DNA of 64,000 nt from Sphingomonas sp. (GTDB lineage: Bacteria; Pseudomonadota; Alphaproteobacteria; Sphingomonadales; Sphingomonadaceae). The DNA lies in contig JAHBZH010000001.1 of NCBI GenBank assembly GCA_019635535.1, forward strand, positions 1,268,995 to 1,332,994, given 5' to 3'. A program made the position numbers and the translations under genes. The notes below the pieces were generated by a model. It was not told the DNA's origin. It made no database searches and was given only the letters and a program-made list of their open reading frames with translations. Shown piece after piece: positions 37,757 to 45,595 of the stretch (the first letter of the stretch is position 1; every line of letters starts with the position of its first letter).

Positions 37757-38251
37757 ATGCCTCAGATCAACCAGCTCGCGGACGTCCTCCATTCGCAGCT
37801 CTTCTGGCTCGCGATCACCCTGGCGGTGATCTATTTCGGCATCGGCAAAGCGATGCTGCCGAAGATCCTGGGGACGATCGACGCCCGCGAAAGCCGCGTC
37901 ACCGGCGATCTCGCCGCCGCTCAGGCCGCGCGCGAGGCCGCCGAGGCGACCGAGGAGGCCTATCGCGCCCGGACCGCGGAGAACCGCGCCGAGGCGATGA
38001 AGGTCACCGCCTCCGCCCGGCAGGACGCGGCGCGGGCGACCGAGGCGCAGGTCGCCAAGGCGGACGGAAAGATCCGGGCCAAGGTGGAGAAGGCGGAGGC
38101 GCGGCTGAAGGCCGCCACCGACGCCGCGCTCGCCGACATCGAGAGCGTCGCCGCCGAGGCGGCGCAGGACATGGTGACGCGCCTGGCGGGCGTCGCCGTC
38201 AGCAAGGCCGACGCGGCCAAGGCAGTGAAGGCGGCGCTGGCAAATGGCTGA
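37757..38251 (+). CDS. atpF': F0 ATP synthase subunit b'
   Basis: One of two peripheral-stalk b-type subunits, 164 residues. It has a single N-terminal membrane helix (QLFWLAITLAVIYFGIGKAMLPKI) and a long Ala/Glu-rich coiled coil. The position directly after atpE and the N-terminus MPQINQLADVLHSQLFWL match b' of other alphaproteobacteria. It overlaps atpF by 8 nt. Confidence 0.93.
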   Translation: MPQINQLADVLHSQLFWLAITLAVIYFGIGKAMLPKILGTIDARESRVTGDLAAAQAAREAAEATEEAYRARTAENRAEAMKVTASARQDAARATEAQVAKADGKIRAKVEKAEARLKAATDAALADIESVAAEAAQDMVTRLAGVAVSKADAAKAVKAALANG

Positions 38252-38798
38252 GGCAACGATCCCCGCAACCGATACGCACGCTTCCACCGAGGCGCCGGGC
38301 GGCTACACGCCGCAGACCGCTCTGGGCTTCGGCTCCGACGGCTGGGTCGCGCTCGCCATGGTGGCGATCTTCGCGCTGCTGATCTGGAAGAAGGTGCCGG
38401 CCGCGATCGGCCGCGCGCTCGACAGGAAGATCGGCGCGATCCGCCAGCAGCTCGACGAGGCCGCGCAGCTGCGCGCCGACGCCGAGGCGCTGAAAGCGGA
38501 ATATGAGGCCAAGTCGGCCGCCGCCGGCAAGGAAGCCGAGACGATGATCGCCCGCGCCCGCGCCGAGGCCGAGGGCATCGTCGCCCAGGCGGAGACCGAC
38601 GCCGCCGCTTTGGTCGAGCGGCGCACCCGCATGGCCGAGGACAAGATCGCCGCCGCCGAGCGCGCCGCCGTGGACGAGGTCCGTGGCCGTGCCGCCGCCG
38701 CCGCGACCGCCGCCGCCGAAACGCTGATCCGCGAGAAGCTGGACGCCGCCGCCGACAAGGCGATGGTGGACGCGACGATCGCGGAGCTGGGGCGCTAA
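38244..38798 (+). CDS. atpF: F0 ATP synthase subunit b
   Basis: The second peripheral-stalk subunit, 184 residues. It has a short N-terminal extension, a membrane helix (GWVALAMVAIFALLIWKKVPAAI) and a long coiled coil (about 60-165). It ends the F0 operon and is followed by a dispersed repeat. Confidence 0.95.
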   Translation: MAEATIPATDTHASTEAPGGYTPQTALGFGSDGWVALAMVAIFALLIWKKVPAAIGRALDRKIGAIRQQLDEAAQLRADAEALKAEYEAKSAAAGKEAETMIARARAEAEGIVAQAETDAAALVERRTRMAEDKIAAAERAAVDEVRGRAAAAATAAAETLIREKLDAAADKAMVDATIAELGR

Positions 38799-38805
38799 AC
38801 CACTT

Positions 38806-38956
38806 CCGTCATTCCGGCGAAGGCCGGAATCCAGTCTATTTCCATTCCTTCCTTCGCGTCTTCGCGCCTTCGCGTGAAAAAAGCAGCTTTGGTTCGCGCG
38901 AAGGCGCGAAGACGCGAAGAAGAAAAGATGGATTCCGGCCTTCGCCGGAATGACGG
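38806..38956. repeat. Large composite inverted repeat after atpF
   Basis: The outer arms ccgtcattccggcgaaggcc (from 38806) and ggccttcgccggaatgacgg (ending 38956) enclose an inner inverted repeat, cttcgcgtcttcgcgccttc (about 38851) against cgcgaaggcgcgaagacgcg (about 38898). This nested design recurs at 41340-41479 with a different inner pair. It probably forms a cruciform-like RNA hairpin and may end the F0 transcript. Confidence 0.85.
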
Positions 38957-38991
38957 TGGAGAGTTAGGCGGCGATATCCTAAATCCCCCTC

Positions 38992-40917
38992 GTGACCGAA
39001 AAGCCCGACGCTCCCACCCGCTTCAACGAGGAGAAGGCGACCTACGCGCTGCGTGGAGCCGATGCGCCGGACCTCGAGGCGGGGATCGCGGCGATCCGCA
39101 AGGTGGTGAAGACGCTCCCCGCGCGGCCGGGCGTGTACCGGATGCTCGATGCGCGCGGCGACGTGCTCTATGTCGGCAAGGCGCGGGCGCTGAAGCACCG
39201 GGTGACGAGCTACACGCAGGTGCCGCGCCTGACGAAGCGGCTCCAGCGGATGGTGGCGCAGACCCGGGCGATGCAGATCGTCACCACGCACAGCGAGGCC
39301 GAGGCGCTGCTGCTCGAGGCGCAGCTCATCAAGCGCTACCGGCCGCCCTACAACGTGCTGCTGCGCGACGACAAAAGCTTCCCCTTCATCCTGCTGCGCG
39401 AGGATCACGGCTTTCCGCGCGTCCAGCTCCATCGCGGCGCGCGGCGCTTCAAGGGGCAATATTACGGGCCGTTCGCCAGCGCCGGATCGGTGCGCGAGAC
39501 GCTGAACGCCTTGCAGAAGCTGTTCCTGCTGCGGAGCTGCTCGGACAGCTTCTTCGCCAACCGCTCGCGGCCCTGTCTGCTGTATCAAATCCGCCGCTGC
39601 TCGGCGCCGTGCGTGGGGCGGATCGACGAAGCCGGCTATGACGAGCTGGTCCGCGACGCGAAGGACTATCTGGCCGGCAAATCGACCCGGGTGCAGCAGA
39701 AGCTGGGGCGGCAGATGTCCGAGGCGGCCGAGCGGCAGGATTACGAGCTGGCCGCCGTCTATCGCGACCGGCTGCGCGCGCTGACCTATATCCAGGGCAG
39801 CCAGGCGATCCACGCCGAGAAGCTGGGGGACGCCGACCTGTTCGCGCTGGCGGCGAAGGGCGGGCAGATGTGCATCCAGGCCTTCTTCATCCGGGGCGGG
39901 CAGAATTGGGGGCATCGCAGCTTCTTTCCCGCGCACACGGCCGATGTGGCCGAGGAGGAGGTGCTGCAAAGCTTCCTTGCCCAATTTTACGAGGAGGTGC
40001 CGCCGGCGCGGCTGGTGCTGACCGACCGGGCCTTGCCTGAGGCGGAGCTACTGGCCGAAGCCTTTTCCGAGCGGGCGGGACGCAAGGTGGCGCTCAAGGC
40101 GCCGCAGCGCGGCGACCAGATGCGGATGATCCGCCAGGCGAAGCGCAATGCGGAGGAGGAGCTGGACCGGCGGCTCGCCGAAAGTTCGACGACGCTGAAG
40201 AATCTGCGCGAGATCGCCGACCTGTTCGAGCTGCCTGAGCCGCCGCGGCGGATCGAGGTCTATGACAACAGCCATGTGATGGGCACCAACGCGATCGGCG
40301 CGATGATCGTGGCGGGGCCGGAGGGCTTCGCCAAGAACGCCTATCGCAAGTTCAACATCAAGCGGCCGGAAACCGCGCCGGGCGACGATTTCGCGATGAT
40401 GCGCGAGGTGCTCGGCCGCCGCTTCGCCCGGCTGGAGAAAGAGGACCCGGACCGTTCCAGGGGCGAATGGCCGGACCTGCTGCTGATCGACGGCGGCAAG
40501 GGGCAGCTTTCGTCCGTGTGCGAGGTGATGGAGGATGCCGGCGTCCATGACGTGCCGGTGATCGGCGTCTCCAAGGGGCCGGACCGCAATGCCGGGCGCG
40601 AGACCTTCCACTTCCCGAACGGGCGGGAGATCACGCTGCCGCCCAATTCGCCGGTTTTGTTCTACCTGCAACGGCTGCGCGACGAGGCGCACCGCTTCGC
40701 GATCGGCGCGCACCGCCAGAAGCGGGCGAAATCGATGGTGACGAGCCCGCTCGACGAGGTGCCCGGCATTGGCCCGGGCCGCAAGCGGGCGCTGCTGATG
40801 CATTTCGGCACGGCCCGCGCGGTGAAGGCGGCGGCGCTGGAGGATCTGGAGAAAGTGCCGGGCATCAGCCGCGCGACGGCACAGGGCGTCTACGATTATT
40901 TCCATCCGAGAGGGTGA
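38992..40917 (+). CDS. uvrC: Excinuclease ABC subunit C
   Basis: UvrC makes both incisions in nucleotide excision repair. The 641 residues start at GTG 38992. The domains are: GIY-YIG (ARPGVYRMLDARGDVLYVGKAR), a Cys-rich stretch, a UVR motif (EAAERQDYELAAVYRDRLRAL), an RNase H-like C-terminal nuclease (EVYDNSHVMG) and tandem helix-hairpin-helix motifs at the end (VPGIGPGRKRALL, VPGISRATAQGV). Confidence 0.97.
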   Translation: MTEKPDAPTRFNEEKATYALRGADAPDLEAGIAAIRKVVKTLPARPGVYRMLDARGDVLYVGKARALKHRVTSYTQVPRLTKRLQRMVAQTRAMQIVTTHSEAEALLLEAQLIKRYRPPYNVLLRDDKSFPFILLREDHGFPRVQLHRGARRFKGQYYGPFASAGSVRETLNALQKLFLLRSCSDSFFANRSRPCLLYQIRRCSAPCVGRIDEAGYDELVRDAKDYLAGKSTRVQQKLGRQMSEAAERQDYELAAVYRDRLRALTYIQGSQAIHAEKLGDADLFALAAKGGQMCIQAFFIRGGQNWGHRSFFPAHTADVAEEEVLQSFLAQFYEEVPPARLVLTDRALPEAELLAEAFSERAGRKVALKAPQRGDQMRMIRQAKRNAEEELDRRLAESSTTLKNLREIADLFELPEPPRRIEVYDNSHVMGTNAIGAMIVAGPEGFAKNAYRKFNIKRPETAPGDDFAMMREVLGRRFARLEKEDPDRSRGEWPDLLLIDGGKGQLSSVCEVMEDAGVHDVPVIGVSKGPDRNAGRETFHFPNGREITLPPNSPVLFYLQRLRDEAHRFAIGAHRQKRAKSMVTSPLDEVPGIGPGRKRALLMHFGTARAVKAAALEDLEKVPGISRATAQGVYDYFHPRG

Positions 40918-40938
40918 GATCGTGAGGGAGGCAGGCCG

Positions 40939-41328
40939 ATGGCAATGATGAAAGGCGCGCCGGTGGCGGCCGATCCCGACGCTTATGTGGCCGCGCTGAG
41001 CGGCTGGCAGCGGGAGACGGTCGCGGCGCTGCGGGCGGCGGTGAAGGCGGCCGCGCTGCTCGACGAGCGGATCAAATGGACCCATCTCGTCTATTTCTCG
41101 AACGGCCCGGTGCTGCTGATCCGCGCCGAGGAGGCGCGCGTCCTGTTCGGCTTCTGGCGCGGCAAAAGGCTGCGCGGGATCGAGCCCCGGCTGAAGGCGA
41201 GCGGCAAATATGAGCTGGCCAACATCGTCCTGCGCGAAGGCGAGACGGTATCGCCCGATATCGTCGCCGCTTTGGTGCGCGAAGCCGTCCGACTTAACGC
41301 CGAGCTCGGCGACCCGACCCGTTTGTAA
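40939..41328 (+). CDS. DUF1801 family protein
   Basis: A 129-residue cytoplasmic protein of the DUF1801/YdhG-like fold (WQRETVAALRAAVKAA ... ERIKWTHLVYFSNGPVLLIRAEEARVLFGFWRG). The function is unknown. It starts 21 nt after uvrC and may be cotranscribed. Confidence 0.85.
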   Translation: MAMMKGAPVAADPDAYVAALSGWQRETVAALRAAVKAAALLDERIKWTHLVYFSNGPVLLIRAEEARVLFGFWRGKRLRGIEPRLKASGKYELANIVLREGETVSPDIVAALVREAVRLNAELGDPTRL

Positions 41329-41339
41329 CACCCGCTCTC

Positions 41340-41479
41340 CCGTCATTCCCGCGAAAGCAGGAATCCCGCTCTTCCTCTCCGCGATCCCTGCGTCTCTGCG
41401 CGCAATAAAATATGGTTCGCGCAGAGACGCGGAGGAAAGGGAGAAGAAGATGGATTCCGGCCTTCGCCGGAATGACGGG
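41340..41479. repeat. Large composite inverted repeat after the DUF1801 gene
   Basis: The outer arm ccgtcattcccgcgaaagca (41340 on) is matched by ttccggccttcgccggaatgacgg at 41456-41479. The inner arms are gcgtctctgcgcgc near 41390 and gcgcagagacgcgg near 41420. It has the same nested design as 38806-38956. The gap from here to the next gene (41536) holds nothing else recognisable. Confidence 0.85.
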
Positions 41480-41535
41480 GGGAGAGGCGGCGCGGCATTT
41501 ACGATTTCTTCCGGCCCCGTCGGTAAGGGCATAGG

Positions 41536-42549
41536 ATGGCTTCGCCCGTTCTTCTCACGGTCGATACCGAGCTGACCTGGCGCCATTACAAGCCGGGCGA
41601 TGGCTGGCGCGTCAATTTCGCGCGGAGCATCGAGCCGGCGGGGGTCGGCGTCTCGCACCAGCTCGAGGTGCTGGCGCGGCACGGGCTGAAGGCCTGCTTC
41701 TTCGTCGATCCGATGCCGGCTTTGCTCTACGGGATCGCGCCGGTCCGGGCGATCGTCGCGCCGATCCTGGCGGCGGGGCAGGAGGTGCAGCTGCACCTGC
41801 ACGCGCAATGGCGCGAAGTGGCGGCGGGGCGCGATCCGGCGGGGATCGAGCTGACCTCGTTCGACCGCGACGGGCAGCGCGCATTGATCGCCGAGGCCCG
41901 CGATCTGCTTATCGAGGCGGGTGCGCCGCCGCCCATCGCCTTTCGCAGCGGCAGCTATGCGGCCAATGCCGACACGCTCGCGGCGCTGGCCGAGCTGGGC
42001 TTCGCCTATGATTCCAGCCACAATGGCAGCCATCGCCCGCTGAGCGCCCTGCCGCTGGCCGACGCGCAGATCGCGCCGTTGCGGGCGGGCAGCCTCGTCG
42101 AGATTCCGGTCGGCCAGTTCGAGGACAGGGCCGGGCGGCTGCGGCATTTGCAGATCTGCGCCGCATCGCTGGACGAGATGACCGGCGCGCTGCGCCATGC
42201 CTCGGAGCAGGGTCATCCGCTGACCGCGATCGTCAGCCACAGCTTCGAGCTGGCGACGCGCGACGGGCGGCGGCCGAACCGGCTGATCGTGCGGCGGTTC
42301 GAGAGATTGTGCGCATTCCTGGCGGCGCATCCCGACGTGCATCCGACTTTGCGCTTCGGCGAGCTGGGCGACATCGCGCTAAACGCGCCGGCCCGGCCGA
42401 TGCCGCCGCGCCGGGCGCGGACCGCGCGGCGGGTGGTCGAGCAGCTCTGGTCCGGCACGCGCTACGAGCGGCCGGTCGAGGCGGCGACGGCGGGGTTCGG
42501 CTCATCGGTCGGCGGCGTCGAATTGCTGTTGCCGCTGATCGGGATCTAG
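41536..42549 (+). CDS. Polysaccharide deacetylase family protein
   Basis: The 337-residue NodB-like protein shows a TVDTE motif near the N-terminus, VQLHLHAQW, an FRSGSYAAN motif and IVSHSFEL. No signal peptide is seen. The family removes N-acetyl groups from sugars, but the substrate here is unknown. A FemAB-like acyltransferase starts 2 nt after its stop, so the two probably act together on a glycan or glycoconjugate. Confidence 0.85.
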   Translation: MASPVLLTVDTELTWRHYKPGDGWRVNFARSIEPAGVGVSHQLEVLARHGLKACFFVDPMPALLYGIAPVRAIVAPILAAGQEVQLHLHAQWREVAAGRDPAGIELTSFDRDGQRALIAEARDLLIEAGAPPPIAFRSGSYAANADTLAALAELGFAYDSSHNGSHRPLSALPLADAQIAPLRAGSLVEIPVGQFEDRAGRLRHLQICAASLDEMTGALRHASEQGHPLTAIVSHSFELATRDGRRPNRLIVRRFERLCAFLAAHPDVHPTLRFGELGDIALNAPARPMPPRRARTARRVVEQLWSGTRYERPVEAATAGFGSSVGGVELLLPLIGI

Positions 42550-42551
42550 CC

Positions 42552-43469
42552 GTGACGCTCGCCGTCCGCTCCAGCACCCTGCCGCTGCGCGTGGGCCGGC
42601 GGACCCTGTGGCGGTTCGAGAAACCGCTGGCGCGGCTGCGGCTGACGCTGGCGCAGGGGCTGGCGGGGGAAATGCCCGATGCCGGGGCGCTGCCGCGCGA
42701 CGCCTCCGGGCTGCTGGTGACGGCCTTGCCCGCGGCGCTGCTGCCCGCCATGCGCGCCCGATGGCCGGAACTGAAGGGCTTCGTGCGGCAGAGCTATCCG
42801 CGCGCTTATGCGGCGCTCGATACGGATTTCGATGCCTATCTCGCGGGCTTTTCGGCGAAGAGCCGCTCGACCCTGAAGCGCAAGACCCGCAGGTTCGCCG
42901 AGCGGTCCGGCGGGGCGATCGACCTGCGCGCCTATCGCACGCCGGAGGAGATGGCGGAATTCCATGCGCTGGCGCGGACGGTGTCGGCGCGGACCTATCA
43001 GGAACAGCGCTTCGGCGCCGGCCTGCCGGACGGGCCGGAGGCGCTGGCGCAACTGCGCGACCTCGCCGCGCGCGACGCGGTGCGCGGCTGGCTGCTGTTC
43101 CTGGAGGGGCGTCCGGTCAGCTACCTTCACGCGCCGGCCGAGGGTGACACCTTGATCTACGCCCATCTCGGCTACGATCCGGACTTCGCCGATCTCTCGC
43201 CCGGCACGGTGCTGCAGTTCGAGGCGATGCGCGCGCTGATGGCGGAGCGGCGCTTCCGCTGGTTCGATTTCACCGAAGGGGACGGACAGCACAAAAGACT
43301 GTTCGCCACCGGATCGCTCGATTGCGTGGATCTGCTGCTGCTGCGCCGGACGGCGGGCAATCTGGTCGCCGGCCATGTGCTGAACGGGGTGGACGGGGCG
43401 GTCGCGGCGGCGAAGGGGGCGCTCGCCCGGATCGGCGCGGAAAGGCTCGTGCGCACGGCCCTGCGCTGA
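42552..43469 (+). CDS. GNAT / FemAB-like (CelD-type) acyltransferase
   Basis: A 305-residue protein starting at GTG 42552. A central segment (FDAYLAGFSAKSRSTLKRKTRRFAER) and the C-terminal GNAT fold (GWLLFLEGRPVSYLHAPAEG ... LSPGTVLQFEAMRAL ... RWFDFTEGDGQHKRLF) match the BcsL/CelD/FemAB-type acetyltransferases. The substrate is unknown. It is coupled to the deacetylase gene, and recO follows after 13 nt. Confidence 0.82.
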   Translation: MTLAVRSSTLPLRVGRRTLWRFEKPLARLRLTLAQGLAGEMPDAGALPRDASGLLVTALPAALLPAMRARWPELKGFVRQSYPRAYAALDTDFDAYLAGFSAKSRSTLKRKTRRFAERSGGAIDLRAYRTPEEMAEFHALARTVSARTYQEQRFGAGLPDGPEALAQLRDLAARDAVRGWLLFLEGRPVSYLHAPAEGDTLIYAHLGYDPDFADLSPGTVLQFEAMRALMAERRFRWFDFTEGDGQHKRLFATGSLDCVDLLLLRRTAGNLVAGHVLNGVDGAVAAAKGALARIGAERLVRTALR

Positions 43470-43482
43470 TAGACGCACTCCC

Positions 43483-44121
43483 ATGCGGATCGAGGCCGAA
43501 GCCACCATCGTCGCGGTGCGCGGGCATGGCGAACATGGCGCGATCGTGCGCGCGCTCACGCCCGGGGACGGCGTGCAGGCCGGCTATGTGCGCGGCGGCA
43601 AATCGCGGCGGCTGCGCCCGGTGCTGGTGCCGGGCAACCGCATCCAGGCCGAATTTCGCGCGCGCACCGAGGATCAGCTCGCGCATCTCACCGCCGAGTT
43701 GTCGCACAGCCGCGCCTTCCTGCTGTCCGAGCCGCTGGCGGCGGCGGGGATCGAATGGGCCTGTGCGCTTGCGGCAGCGGCGTTGCCGGAGGGGCAGCCT
43801 TACCCGGCTGTCCACGACGCGCTGGAAGGACTGCTCGGCGCGATCGAGGCGGCGCCGAGCGCGCGGGGCTGGTCGGCGGCGCTGGTGCGTTACGAGCTGC
43901 TATTGCTCGGCGAGCTGGGCTTCGGGCTGGACGAGGCGGCGCTGATGGCGTTGCCGCCCGCTTTGCGAACCGGCGACCGGGCGATCGACTGGCCGGCCCT
44001 GCGCGAGGGGCTGCGGCGGTCCGGGGAGCTGCTGGCGCGCGACCTGCTCGGCGACCGGCGGGCCGACGTCATGGCGGCGCGCGAGCGGCTGGTGGCGCGA
44101 CTGGCGCGGATGGCCGGTTGA
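43483..44121 (+). CDS. recO: DNA repair protein RecO
   Basis: A mediator that helps load RecA at gaps (RecFOR pathway). The 212 residues have an N-terminal OB fold (EATIVAVRGHGEHGAIVRALTPGDGVQAGYVRGGKS) and a helical C-terminal part. The zinc cysteines seen in many RecO proteins are absent, and the C-terminal region is short. Confidence 0.9.
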   Translation: MRIEAEATIVAVRGHGEHGAIVRALTPGDGVQAGYVRGGKSRRLRPVLVPGNRIQAEFRARTEDQLAHLTAELSHSRAFLLSEPLAAAGIEWACALAAAALPEGQPYPAVHDALEGLLGAIEAAPSARGWSAALVRYELLLLGELGFGLDEAALMALPPALRTGDRAIDWPALREGLRRSGELLARDLLGDRRADVMAARERLVARLARMAG

Positions 44122-44152
44122 CCTTGCGGCCCCGCCCCGACAGGAAGGGCTC

Positions 44153-44551
44153 GTGAAAGAACTTTTCCCGCATGCCGCCGCCACCGGCGACATCACCGTC
44201 CGGGTGTCGGTCAGCTTTTTGCCCGAGCAGTCCGAGCCGGCACAGGGGCGCTGGTTCTGGGCCTATCATATCCGCATCGAGAATGGGGGCGCGAAGGCGG
44301 CGCAGCTGATCAGCCGCGAATGGATCATCTCGGACGGGCGCGGCGTCACGCATGAGGTGCGCGGCGAGGGCGTGGTCGGCGAGCAGCCGGTGATCGGGCC
44401 GGGCGCGTCGTTCGATTATGTCTCCGGCTGCCCGCTCGGCACCCCGACCGGCGCGATGGAAGGCCGCTATTTCATGATCGGCGAGGATGGCGACACCTTC
44501 GTGGTGGACATCCCCCGCTTCCCCCTCATCGCCCCGGCGGTGACGAGCTAG
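44153..44551 (+). CDS. apaG: ApaG protein
   Basis: A 132-residue immunoglobulin-like fold protein of the ApaG family (FWAYHIRIENGGAKAAQLISREWIISD ... EVRGEGVVGEQPVIGPGASFDYVSGCPL ... GAMEGRYFM). It is linked to Co/Mg homeostasis in enterobacteria, with the molecular function unclear. It is convergent with the small membrane gene, overlapping by 4 nt. Confidence 0.95.
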   Translation: MKELFPHAAATGDITVRVSVSFLPEQSEPAQGRWFWAYHIRIENGGAKAAQLISREWIISDGRGVTHEVRGEGVVGEQPVIGPGASFDYVSGCPLGTPTGAMEGRYFMIGEDGDTFVVDIPRFPLIAPAVTS

Positions 44552-44853
44552 AGGTTCAATTCCGGCCAGATCAGCCTGAGGCCCCAGGCGGCGGGGATCA
44601 GCAAGGCGAGGCCGATGGCGATGTCGAAGCCGCGGATCGGCCGCATCCGGCCGCTCGTCCCGCGCATGCGGATGTCGGAGGCGGTGATCCACAGGATCGA
44701 GACGCCGCAGAAGATCGTGACCGCGAGCAGCGCCACATAGGCGTAGAGCAATCCTTCCGGCCAGATCTCGATCGCAGAGATGGCGAGGAGCGCCGCGATG
44801 CCGGTGGCGATCCCGACCGTCGCGGCGCGCTGGATGGTCCAGCGTTTCAGCAT
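44548..44853 (-). CDS. Small membrane protein, three hydrophobic segments
   Basis: The 101 residues carry three predicted helices (ATVGIATGIAALLAISAIEIWP, LLYAYVALLAVTIFCGVSILWI and FDIAIGLALLIPAAWGLRLI). The family is unknown. The ATG at 44851-44853 lies 4 nt after the 2OG oxygenase stop, suggesting one operon parE-oxygenase-this gene. Confidence 0.7.
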   Translation of the reverse strand: MLKRWTIQRAATVGIATGIAALLAISAIEIWPEGLLYAYVALLAVTIFCGVSILWITASDIRMRGTSGRMRPIRGFDIAIGLALLIPAAWGLRLIWPELNL

Positions 44854-44857
44854 CGCC

Positions 44858-45595
44858 CTACCAGTCCCGGAACCAGCCGGTGATCGCGTAGCGGCCGACC
44901 GGGGCGAAGGGCGGGACATAGGTGACGGCATGCTTTTGCGGCACGGCGAACAGGTTGAGCGCGTTGAAGCGCGGCCGGAAACCGGCGACCACGTCGCCGT
45001 CCTCGTCGTAGAATTGCAGATAGCCGCCCCATTCCGGGCGCCAATCGTCGATCGCCAGATTGAGCACATAGGCGACGCGCCAGCCTTCCATCACATGGCT
45101 GTCGTCGTGCATCGCCAGGAAATGGCCGGGCCGGTAGAGAGTCGCCTGCGCGTCGGCCTTCTTGAGCGAGGGGAAGCCCGTGACCTCGCGCACCAGGCTC
45201 ATGAAGGGATCGGCATTGATATGTTCCATGAGCAGATCGTGCGGCGATCCTTCGTCCCATTTTTCCTGATAGGCGTTGAGCAGCGGATATTGCCCGTAGA
45301 CGAAGGCGTAGTCGCGCCCGCCCATCGCCGCCATCAGCTTCCGGCCGATCGCGGCATTGTCCTGCGGGCCGGCCTTCGCCATGTCGGCGGCGCGCAGCGC
45401 GTGCGGGCCATCCCCCGCCGCTTCCCAGGCGACGCCCCAGTCGGTGCGGCGGGAAAGGATGTTGCGGACCTCCTGCGCGGTCCGCTCGGTCAGCACGTCG
45501 CGGATCTGGATGCGCCGGTCGCGCGCGAAGCGCCGGGCCAGCGCCTTGCGGTCCAGCGCCGGATTGATCTCGAACAGGGGAACGCCTTCGCTCAT
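44858..45595 (-). CDS. 2-oxoglutarate / Fe(II) dioxygenase-like protein
   Basis: A 245-residue protein with a double-stranded beta-helix fold. The iron triad is visible as His163-x-Asp165 (FLAMHDDSH) and His222 (KHAVTYV). Arg235 (GRYAITGW) is the likely 2-oxoglutarate ligand. It resembles prolyl-hydroxylase-like oxygenases, and the substrate is unknown. Its start overlaps the parE stop by 4 nt. Confidence 0.88.
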   Translation of the reverse strand: MSEGVPLFEINPALDRKALARRFARDRRIQIRDVLTERTAQEVRNILSRRTDWGVAWEAAGDGPHALRAADMAKAGPQDNAAIGRKLMAAMGGRDYAFVYGQYPLLNAYQEKWDEGSPHDLLMEHINADPFMSLVREVTGFPSLKKADAQATLYRPGHFLAMHDDSHVMEGWRVAYVLNLAIDDWRPEWGGYLQFYDEDGDVVAGFRPRFNALNLFAVPQKHAVTYVPPFAPVGRYAITGWFRDW

